A stretch of 64,000 nucleotides of DNA, taken from the NCBI GenBank assembly GCA_022036555.1, contig CM039119.1:39935255-39999254 (forward strand). Direction: 5' to 3'. The stretch's first letter is position 1. Each line of letters opens with the position of its first letter. A program made the position numbers and the translations under genes. This document shows positions 55,490 through 64,000 of the stretch, in pieces. The notes beneath the pieces were generated by a model. It was given only the letters and a program-made list of their open reading frames with translations, made no database searches and had not been told where the DNA came from. The DNA is from Microstegium vimineum (Eukaryota > Streptophyta > Magnoliopsida > Poales > Poaceae).

Positions 55490-55900
55490 AGAGGGTCCGG
55501 ATGCACTCAATAGTGCGGGTCCAGACCACGCCTCGTGCGTCTGGACTCTTGCCCGTTTAAAACTTCCCGTTGGCGCGTTCACCGATCGCCGCCACGCGTC
55601 TCTGGACGCGACCAACAGTGAGGGTCTGGACCTCAGCAAAGAGCTCCCCGAGAGCCATTTTCATCCGGACGCTCATCCGGAGTTCACCGTCCGGATGACG
55701 AGCAGCGTCCGGACCTCCTCTGTCAACACAGCTCAGTCAGTGGGGGTGGCGTCCGGACGCATAGCCAATGGTCCGGACCGCCCATGCCCCTAGTGTCCGG
55801 ACTCGCTCGCCCGAGCGTCCGGAGCTCACAACTTCGGCCAGACCTAGGGTTAGGTTCCGGATGCAACCAATGGTTTGGACCCTACTGTCCCTAGCGTTCG
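55490..55900. repeat. TCCGGA palindrome cluster, partly decayed
   Basis: About ten intact TCCGGA copies plus TCTGGA and TCCAGA variants, each one transition from the palindrome. Same position in U3 as the cluster at 4838-5360. Confidence 0.8.
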
Positions 55901-56597
55901 GAGCTCGGTTTTCAGCCGAGACTCCTCCCTTCTTCTTCCTTTGCTTCTCAAGTGCCAACACAAATGTGATCACCACCTCGTGCATGTGTGTTACCATTTT
56001 CACAATCATTTTCAAAGCATTTTCGCTTGCTTCTCACCACACCACTCGATCATAATGCATCGCAATGTTAGATCGCTCAAATGGCACTAGATAACCGATA
56101 TGCAAACAAGTTTGCTCCTCTTGATAGTACGGCTATCTATCCTAAACCTGGTCATAAACTTCTCTACACACCAATGACTGGTAAAATGAAATGTCCTATG
56201 GTTATACCTTTGCCTTGCGCATTCCATTCCATCTCCATCTCCAATGTTGATGTAACACATGCACCAACCTATCACCAAATGATATGATCCTCTTCTTATC
56301 ATCACGTGACCGTATTGGTTCATCGATCTTGACCTTACTTGCTCTTCACCGTTGCATCGGTCCATCGGCGCCAAGCATCACTCACTTGCCCTTCACACTT
56401 GCAACCGGTCCATCAAGCCAAGCCTTATCTTGATCTTCTCCACCTTGATCACATGACTCCATGTCATGTCTCATGTGCAATAAGCTCCTTTATCACACAA
56501 TCACCTATGAACTAATCTCCTGTGTATATATCACTTAAGCACATATTAGTCTACCTAAGTTGTCACTCAATTACCAAAATCACACAAGGACCTTTCA

Positions 56598-56613
56598 ATC
56601 TCCCCCTTTTTGA
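56598..56613 (-). promoter_or_regulatory. Polypurine tract of the gag-only Sirevirus
   Basis: The minus strand reads TCAAAAAGGGGGAGAT and abuts the 3' LTR. Confidence 0.85.
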
Positions 56614-59600
56614 TAATTGATGACAACTCTACAAAGATATGGAAATTAAGATCATTTTTGTACATCATGCCATTTATCCAACATTTAAGCTCTATGCCAA
56701 GATTTGGATAAATGCCACAAAGTCTGACTTGGTAGTGATAACTCCCCCTACATGTGTGCTCACAAAGGTTTGAATTAAGCTTTGCACACATGCATGAATA
56801 GATATTGTGGGAGTGCTAGCACTACTAAGTGATGCTAAGGGATATATGATAAACCTTTGAAGATATCCATTGTAGTTGCACTTTGAAGTTCATCCTTAGC
56901 ACCATGGTTAGCTAGATTCTACAAAAACAACACTAGAAACCCCGTGAGATCAACATTAGAAGCAAAGTTTCTAGATATCAAATGAAGGAACAAGGATCTA
57001 ACTTACCATCCTATGCATGCTAGTTAGCAAATCATCATTCAAATCCTATAACTAGCATACACCACACAAGCATGCATATAAAGATAAGACTTATGTAATA
57101 TGCAAGCAAGCACATGAATATGCTCATATCAAATGTAATCAATCAAGTTCATGAGCTTGCTCCCCCTACTTGTGTGCATCACTTAGTCCAAGACTTTGAT
57201 CCTTTCAATCTTGTTTCCTTGTTCATGTCCATGTATCTTTCCCTTAGTGCATGTCCATTCACTAATATATCTTTCTTCACTAATCTCTTCCCCTTTGTCA
57301 TCAATTTCCATAAAAGGTATGCTTATATTGATGCAAAGGTTGCACTAGGGTAGATGGTTGATACTTTTTGATGGACACCAACATATATGTATTGGAATGA
57401 CTCTTCATGTAAGAACATTGACCATTATACCATTAGGTAGGGCAATTCCCTTGTGGTCAAAGCAATTGTTATCCAAATAAGCTTTTCAAGCAAGAGAATT
57501 ATGATTTGATCACTTAAAGTTAAGGATCACTTGTAACTTGTAGGATATCACTAGTGAGATTACCACATGAAGCATATTGCTTGAATCAACTAGTTGTGGA
57601 ATATCTCATGTATGCTAGAACTAGACATCTTTTGCAAGTACCAATATGAAAGTTGATACTATTTGAAAGATTAGCATAAGTCTAGATACCACTTGTAGGT
57701 TGCATCTTGATATCCATTTGCATTGTTGTCTTGTGCTTGAACTAGATTCTTCATGAGCTTCTATGTTGACTTGAACTAAGATGAATAGCATAAGCTTTCA
57801 AGTCCGGTTTAAACCATCTCTAAGCTTGTTCACACACATTGAGCGGTTATCTTATAGAGGTTGTACTTGTCACTTAATTGCAATCCAAAATAGATCAAGT
57901 ACTTGGGTTTACTAGCTCATGAACAAACTTATATACTACCACTAGATTCAAACAAATAATCAAGCAATAGTGGTAGGCTATAAGCATAAAATTCATTTGA
58001 TTTCCAATGAATGATCATTATGTATGACTATATGCACTAAACATGTCCTAAGTAATTATGTATACATATGTCAAACAATTTCACCTTTGCTATGTTGGAG
58101 TAGAGGATAGTCATATAGATTTCATTTTCAATTAGTAATGTGAATTCCAATTAAGAGCATGGTGAAGACCAATGAATATCAATATGAATTCCATTCTTCA
58201 CCCATATGATTTGAGTCCCACTAAAGATCAAGTGCACTTTCTTGTTGTGGTTGACTTGCTTCTTTCTTGATCTTTGCTTGTATGAGAGAGTACCAAATGA
58301 TGTACCACTTGTAGAAGATAATACTACTTGAATGTCATGATACACTTGTAGGTTAAATTAATGAATCTCTCTTTTGGGTGTTGCTTGCTTTTCTTTTGAT
58401 CAATCCTATTGATAGCTTTCAACTAAGCATCTCCAAATGATCTCTAGATCACCACTTCCATGTTAGCCTTCCAAGTACCACACTTGGTTTTACCTACACA
58501 ATGGCGGCAAGCCCCTACACTTAGGGAGAAGTGACATATCTCCAAGAACCATCCTTGATACTCACTTGAAATGTCTTTGTTTGATTGATCTTCATCTTGA
58601 GTACTAAACATGTGCCAAATACACTCCACAATCAAATGGCCTTGTAGTCAATGCTAGCATAGGTACCTCAATCACTTATAAGCATGATTCCATCTTGAGG
58701 ACCTTTCAATTTGAGTGACTCTTGATCAATCCAATGTTTGTCACTTTTCTGGCAGATTTTGTACTCTTCAAAGAATATATCATATTTCCCAAAGTACATG
58801 TACAATGATCATTAAATTTGGTGGAGATGTGATTCACTAAGTCATCTAGCAGCCATAAAAATTTTAGCTTCATTGGACTTCTAGATTGCTACCAGATTTC
58901 ATATCTTTCCACCTAGATACATGATGAAAACTGCTGCACATGTGTTGACAAGATCCACTCCAAAACCGAAGTATCCCTTATCCAATACTCATGAAATTTT
59001 CACAGAAACTAATACCATAAGTGTAGAGCATGCATTTAAAATTTTAAGCCAATCCAAATATATTTGATCTCTCAAACATGTCCATGATCACAGCTAGCTC
59101 AGATTTTGACTAAATGACAGATTTGAGCACTATGAGCTATACTTCTTCAAATTGAACCAAATTTGAATCCAACTTGTTTGAACACTCTCAAGAGACATAT
59201 ATACATTCAATACACTTACTAAGAGTAGTTTCATGATCATATCCATTCAAATCAACTCAAACTTGATCACTAAGCATTAATTCATTCAATCAATCTTATA
59301 GCAAGCAACTAGTGCATATGTATATCTAATTTAATCAACTCATATGCACTATGTGTATATCTAATTCAAGCATCTTATACACATCCAAATGAACTTGATC
59401 AACAAGAAATATACCTTGATAGATCATGATCAATCCATTAGCAAGCTTCAACTTAATTTGCAAGCCTTCAATTTGTCCAGTCAACCACCACAACTTGATC
59501 ATGCACTTGTATGTTGTAGCACTTGGACTTCATCTTTTTGACTTGGAATTGGTATGAGATATTCATTAAGCTTCACTACTTGACTCAATCATATGATGGA

Positions 59601-59653
59601 CAATATAAACCATATTGAATCAAGCCTCCAATGCCAATGGTACCTACAAATCA
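56614..59653 (-). other. Non-coding 3' internal region of the gag-only Sirevirus
   Basis: Three kilobases with no pol motifs and only short frames. Part (near 57145-57170) matches the 3' region of the first Sirevirus. A further purine tract, GTAGGGGGAGTTATC (minus strand), lies near 56745. Confidence 0.6.
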
Positions 59654-61480
59654 TCATCCACTTGTTGATGCTACCCAAACTAGTTTGGGTCCTCTCAAGT
59701 TAGGGACAACATACTTAGGCAATGTCTTAGTATGGATAGAGGGATGTTTTACAATAGCAACCATAGAGGTACCACTACCATCCTTTCTAAGCATATGATC
59801 ATCATCAATGGAAATAGTCTTAAAAGTCATACCTAGGGGACATGAATGAGCCATGTGTCCCCTTTCCCGACATGAGTAGCACACTCTCTTTGCTTGATCC
59901 TTTTCTTCCTTGCTCATGTTGTGCTTCTCATTGTCTTGCCTCTTCTCTTTTGCTTGAATCTTCATCTCAAGCTTGGTAGGACACTTCGAGGCAAAGTGTC
60001 CCATGTCTTCACACTTGAAGCACTTGATGTGAGCCAAATGATTCTTCTCTTGATCTTTGCTCATCATCTTGTTGGCATCATGAATATGAGTTGGATGCCT
60101 TGCTCTTTCTTTGCCACCTCTTCTTGTTTTCTTCTTCTTTGTCATCCCCGAATCACCATCTTGATGGTTGATCTTGTATTGCACTTGGGGCTTGACTTGT
60201 GGCTTAGCTTGAACATTCTTGGTTGGACAAGCATTTGCAAGATGTCCCATCCCATGGCACTTGAAGCACATGAAATAAGATAGCTTCTTTTGTTCTTGCT
60301 TCTTCTCTTTCTTGCCCTTGCTCTTGTGGAAACTAATTCCACTCTTGTCACCATAGCTTCTCTTGTTTGTTAACATATGCTCAAAGGTGACTTTGGAGTT
60401 GTAGCACCTCTCTAGCTTGTTGCTCATATTCTTCAATTCACTTTTGAGCTCATTGTTCTCCTTCAAAAGGTTAGTCTCACAAGACATAGAAGTAGAACAA
60501 GCATCTATATTTAAAGAACATGGCATATCAAGTAAATCATCACAAGAGGTGGATACATTCTTCTTCCCTACATCACAAAGGTTAGCAACAACATGTGATT
60601 GATCATTTGACCCATGTGATGAGCTCTCTTCATTTTTAAGATTTATCAATTCATTAATTAGAGAGCCATGTTTGTGAACTAACTCTTCATGAGACACACG
60701 AAGTTCCTCATGATCAAGTTTTAGTTCCTCATGTAAAAATTTAAGAACATCAAGTAAGTGCTTATGTTATTCACATGAGTTCTTTAGAAAATATTTTTCA
60801 TCTTTTAGTTTCATTGTTTTGTTTAACTCATTTTCTAAATCTTTTGAAAGTTTGCACACAAGCTCAAAGTTAGGGTCATCATAATCTACAATCATATTGC
60901 CAATTGATACCTTAGTGTCACCATGTGACATGAAGCAATGTGATGAAGTAGAAGAGCTTGTGGAAGCATCACTCTCATAGCCCGAGCATGCATCATCATC
61001 ATCATCATCAAGTGTGCTTGGAGTAGTATCAACAATTGCAACACTTGTGGCACCATCATCAATCTTGTCAAGTGTGCTTGTAGTTGATCTTTCATCATCA
61101 TCACTTGACCATGAGGTGGAGCAATCTTCCACAATCACCAAGTTCTGGTCGTGCTCAACATCCTCATGCGCCGCTAACTCATCACCATCACTTGAAACCG
61201 TCCCATATTTTTCAATGAGATAGGACCAAATCTCATGAGGTGTCTTCATGTCCATGATCTCTCCAAATATGCATTGACTCAAATATCTATACATGATGTT
61301 AGTAGCTTGGATCTCTAGATCTAGGCATTTCTCTTGTGCTTGGGTTAGGTTCTCTTCATCCCACACATGAGAAAAGCCTACATCTACGATCCACCACATT
61401 TGGGGAGAAATAAACTTAAAATTGCATGTTAACCAATTTCTCCACCGTGCAAAGTGTGTGCCATTAAAATGTGTGGACAC
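59654..61480 (-). pseudogene. Sirevirus gag with three CCHC zinc knuckles; one in-frame stop and altered start codon
   Basis: One frame of 609 codons on the minus strand. The N-terminal FNGTHFARWRNWL and MWWIVDVGFSH are the UBN2-type capsid start of Sirevirus gag. A Ser/Asp-rich acidic segment and a charged coiled-coil stretch (HEELKLDHEELRVSHEEL) follow, then three zinc knuckles: CFKCHGMGHLANAC, CFKCEDMGHFASKC and CYSCRERGHMAHSC, separated by Lys/Gln-rich linkers. The frame ends at a normal-looking stop after PKLVWVASTSG. The first codon is GTG where relatives have ATG, with TGA just upstream. TAA at 60767-60769 is the only internal stop; the frame continues through it without a shift. Confidence 0.88.
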
Positions 61481-61543
61481 TCAACATCTAGCCCATAAGT
61501 CGCTATCCTCTCAGGTCGGTAAAGACCACAAATGAGAGACCAA

Positions 61544-61555
61544 GCTCGGATACCA
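61544..61555 (-). promoter_or_regulatory. Primer-binding site, initiator tRNA-Met type
   Basis: The minus strand reads TGGTATCCGAGC, one mismatch from TGGTATCAGAGC, two bases inside the LTR edge. Confidence 0.85.
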
Positions 61556-61557
61556 CG

Positions 61558-61782
61558 TGAAGGGTCGAGATGGAGGACTAGAGGAGGGGTGAATAGTCTT
61601 TTCTAAAAACTTAAACGTTCCGGCTAACCGAATCAAATGTGGAATTAAAAACTATCGGTCTAGCCAAGACTACACCCCTCTAACTATAACTCTAGCACCT
61701 ACCAAATTATGTCTATTATGCTAACTAAGGTGTCGGGCTAGGAAGCTCACCTAAACAAGTCTAGGTTGCAAGGTCACACAAA
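61558..61782 (-). repeat. 5' LTR fragment of the gag-only Sirevirus
   Basis: 225 bp matching 54351-54576 with a few differences. Cut at 61782, in the stretch that reads AGGTCACATAAACC in the complete LTR. Confidence 0.9.
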
Positions 61783-63250
61783 TGTCGATGAAATATGCGT
61801 CGCAGTCTACCTAGGGGGTACCCTACGGTAGTAGATTGTAGGCGGAGGTGTGGCAACGGCGATCAAGCGTAACACAGAGAGCGTAGACACGGTGATTTAT
61901 ATAGGTTCAGGCCGGCAAACTATCGTAATACCCTACGTCCTGTGTTTTGGTGGCTGGATTGATCTTGCGTATTAGGTTACAAGATATGTAGATGATCTGA
62001 GAGAGGTCGTGAGAGAGTTTTTGAGGGGGGGTCCCTGCTCGCCTTATATAGCTGGGGAGAAGGGTTACAATTTCCATATCCTAACAGATTGCGATCGGTT
62101 CCTTATGGCAAGAGATCCGAGTCTATCTACTAGGATCTTCCTTGGCGAGCAAGACTTCTTTGGAGTCCTTGGCGAGCACGGCGGGCTAGTCGCATGCCGC
62201 AAGGCCTCGCAGACTGGGCCATCTCCTGGTCGGTAGGCCCATAAGGTCCCTGGGGATATGCCAAGGTAATATCACAAACAAGTCCCTGAGCACGTTGCAT
62301 TCTTCTGACGAGCCCGCAATGTCATCCTGAGAGGTGTTCAGCTGGTCGCCATCATGCGAAGTGGTCGTCGTAGAGTCCCGACCAGCGTGGCTGGTCGAGG
62401 TGCTACTCGGATAAGTCTCCTGACCAGGTCGATCTGGTCGAGAACGTCGTAGCTTGAATTGCGAGCTGGTCGCCTTGCCGGATATTGTGGCTGCTTGTTG
62501 GAAGAATTTGACATGTTGAAGAAGGAAAACTTTTGAAAAGTCCTTCCCTAGTGAAGTGTACCCACTTATGCTCTGCAAAAACAACACATAAAAAATAGCA
62601 GAGCTTCGTCGAGAAGAAAATCAGTACACTCACCGCAAGGTGAAGTGTACCCACTTAGTCCCGAGCATGGTAGCAGGTGAAGTATGCACGTGGTGCCATG
62701 CTTTATAAAACGGTGCATAAGGTAAGTAAATGAACGTTGAAGCATGAGTTTTGTAAAAAACGACTGCAAATACCCGCAGTCCCCGAGCCTGATATAAGAA
62801 ACTAGAAGCTTCTTGTATCAGCTTCAAGTATGTAGAGAATAAAGAATCGAAATACTAGTTTAGTAATAAACGACTGCGAATATCCGTAGTCCCCGAGCCT
62901 GATAGAAGGAGCTTAGAGAGATTCTTGCATCGGGGTTATTTAGTTTTTATTCGCAGTCCCCGGGCGTTGTCCTTATGGGCACCGTTCTATGGTGCCCTGG
63001 CCGCAGTCCCCCGAGCCCTGCTCGGTGTGAAGCTGGACGAAGTCCTCGAGCCTGGTCGGGAATGCAACCAGGGATCGAGTCGTGTTTGCTGTCGATGGAG
63101 TCCCCGAGCGTGTTTGTGCCGCCCGCTCTGTGAATCTTGTCGACCAGATTACTGTAGTCACCTACTGTTGCTGTGCAAAAAATAACAAAGATGCGCGTCT
63201 AGTCCCCTGGACTGTAGTGTTGGTGAAATTGCAAAGAAAAATTATTAGCC
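61783..63250 (-). repeat. Ty3-type (Tat-like) LTR, right limit uncertain
   Basis: On the minus strand it ends CATATTTCATCGACA at 61783, with a leader CCTATATAAATCACCGTGTC. A TATA box CTATATAAGG (minus) is at 62042-62051. Repeated CAGTCCCCGAGCCTG motifs occur from 62770 to 63120, including a 110-bp tandem unit (starts 62759 and 62869). The GTAGTCCCCGAGC motif is typical of grass Tat-group LTRs. No target duplication or right terminus could be fixed. Confidence 0.6.
62042..62051 (-). promoter_or_regulatory. TATA box of the Tat-like LTR
   Basis: The minus strand reads CTATATAAGG, about 260 bp before the LTR end. Confidence 0.55.
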
Positions 63251-63413
63251 ATAGATCATGAAATGAGAGCTAAATGGAAGTAAATGGGTCGTGTTTTATC
63301 TGCGCGATTATCGGCCTGTTTTTGAGGCGCAAAAGGTAGGCGGCATGGCAGTTCCATATTTGATCGTTGCGGTTTCCCAAAAACCCTTGAAGTCGAAGCG
63401 TCGCGCCGCTTGG

Positions 63414-63420
63414 TATAAAA
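63414..63420 (+). promoter_or_regulatory. TATA box of the right-edge F-box gene
   Basis: TATAAAA, preceded by GC-rich sequence. A start site near 63445 would give a leader of about 185 bases to ATG 63631. Confidence 0.55.
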
Positions 63421-63630
63421 GGCTATTTCGATGGTTGACGGAACGGGAAGGGTCGTGTTTCTTTGCCTTAGTTTGATTAGGATTCGAATAGCCGGTGGTC
63501 CGGTGCCATATATTCTTGGTGATTCGAGGGGGTTCCAATCCGTCTTGTTCAACAATCTCCACGCTTGTCGCCAGCAAAGTCTAGGCGAAGGTTAAGAGAG
63601 TTCGTCGGCGTTAGGGTTTGGTCGGTGGAG

Positions 63631-63972
63631 ATGGATGGTGACGGTGCGCACCTTGTGATGGGTTTCCCCGCCTTGCTGGCTTTGTCGGAGGATTTTGTCT
63701 TTCGGATTCTTCTTCGCGTGATCGACGACGGCGACAATGTGCGTGAGTATGTGAAGATTCGCCCAATCCGCCGTCTCTTCTTCCGGTTTTGCGACGACGC
63801 TTCGGCGATTCGGCTCGTGTCTCTTCGGCGTGTTCAGGACTTTTGCCGGCCCTACTACCCTTTCCTGGAGACTGCCTTCGAGCAGTGCTTCCTCAATGTC
63901 GACCACCGGGAGGCCTTGTTCTTTCGTGGCCTGGAGCAGTCGATGGTGTTCGGGCGGGACCCTGTTGGGTAG
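63631..63972 (+). pseudogene. F-box protein (At2g35280-like, F-box plus Sel1-type repeats), interrupted by TAG; continues past window
   Basis: ATG 63631 begins MDGDGAHL, then an F-box-like segment: PALLALSEDFVFRILLRVI, VKIRPIRRLFFRFCDDA. A linker with DFCRPYYPFLETAF and REALFFRGLEQSMVF matches the family pattern FLxxC...N-EALYRxG that starts the Sel1-like repeat region. TAG at 63970-63972 stops the frame at 114 residues, but the same frame continues DLIGRAVAAA to the window end, as the family would (a helix rich in R-A-A). The TAG is one C-to-T change from Gln, or GG/GTAGGA could be a splice donor. The family acts in SCF ubiquitin ligases. The frame is also open for 22 codons upstream, without support. 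Confidence 0.6.
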
Positions 63973-64000
63973 GATCTTATTGGTAGGGCGGTGGCTGCTG

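Larger units (their letters stand above)
54351..56597 (-). repeat. 3' LTR of the gag-only Sirevirus
   Basis: 2247 bp; on the minus strand it starts TGAAAGG and ends CCCTTCA. The first 225 bp at the left edge match the 5' fragment at 61558-61782. U3 palindromes lie at 55490-55900 and the TATA box at 55434-55443. Confidence 0.9.
54351..61782 (-). mobile_element. Gag-only Sirevirus derivative
   Basis: On the minus strand: 5' LTR fragment (61782-61558), PBS (61555-61544), gag (61480-59654), about 3 kb of non-coding 3' region, polypurine tract (56613-56598), and 3' LTR (56597-54351). Pol is absent: no protease, integrase, RT or RNase H motif lies between gag and the LTR. The 5' LTR is cut at 61782 by a Ty3 LTR. 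It therefore depended on a helper Sirevirus for movement. Confidence 0.88.

Overview
This window is nuclear DNA of a grass (Poaceae), most likely a panicoid. The organism call is an inference from three things. The repeats are Sirevirus, Athila-like and Tekay-like LTR retrotransposons, CACTA elements with 'TTTGCCGAGTG' subterminal repeats, and Stowaway, Tourist and hAT MITEs. The BAHD, SDR and F-box genes have grass-type sequence. There are no operons or bacterial features. About 45 kb of the 64 kb is transposon sequence; host genes lie in a gene island at about 34.9-47.7 kb and at the extreme right edge.

1-30 kb is one nested retrotransposon block. A Sirevirus (Ty1/copia, + strand) enters from the left with a decayed pol (65-3216); its 3' LTR (4343-10511) is split by a solo Tekay-like LTR (5688-9924). 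Next comes the tail of another LTR (10512-10940), then an old minus-strand copia integrase (10941-11816 and 21781-22290). That integrase is split by a solo LTR (11817-21775, perfect gtgag target duplication), itself split by an Athila-like element with both LTRs (11952-20122). From about 22574 to 29953 lies a minus-strand Athila-like element of the solo LTR's family. It keeps gag-protease and an ATHILA-type ORF but no visible reverse transcriptase or integrase. The solo-LTR family carries nine copies of the palindrome GGTCGGCCGACC or one-mismatch variants.

30-34.7 kb holds a decayed Ty3 gag and a complete non-autonomous CACTA element (31446-34723, TAT target duplication). 34.9-40.8 kb holds the two best genes, both on the minus strand: a two-exon BAHD acyltransferase (34901-36395) and a single-exon short-chain dehydrogenase/reductase (39982-40785). 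Stowaway and other MITEs lie between them. 41-54 kb is MITE-rich, with nested Tourist and CACTA elements, a Ty3 gag relic, an F-box pseudogene (46517-47724), a copia RT relic and two hAT MITEs with perfect 8-bp duplications.

54.3-61.8 kb is a minus-strand Sirevirus derivative that retains only gag (with three zinc knuckles) between its LTRs. 61.8 to about 63.25 kb is a Ty3 LTR fragment. The window ends in the first exon of a probable F-box gene (63631 onward) with an in-frame TAG.

The host genes show no obvious joint pathway, although the BAHD and SDR enzymes are both of types used in specialised metabolism. Most of the biology here is retrotransposon evolution: loss of pol, palindrome arrays in U3, an LTR that grew past its own primer-binding site, and sequential nesting that can be ordered from target duplications. 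All calls come from reading the sequence; no database search was run.
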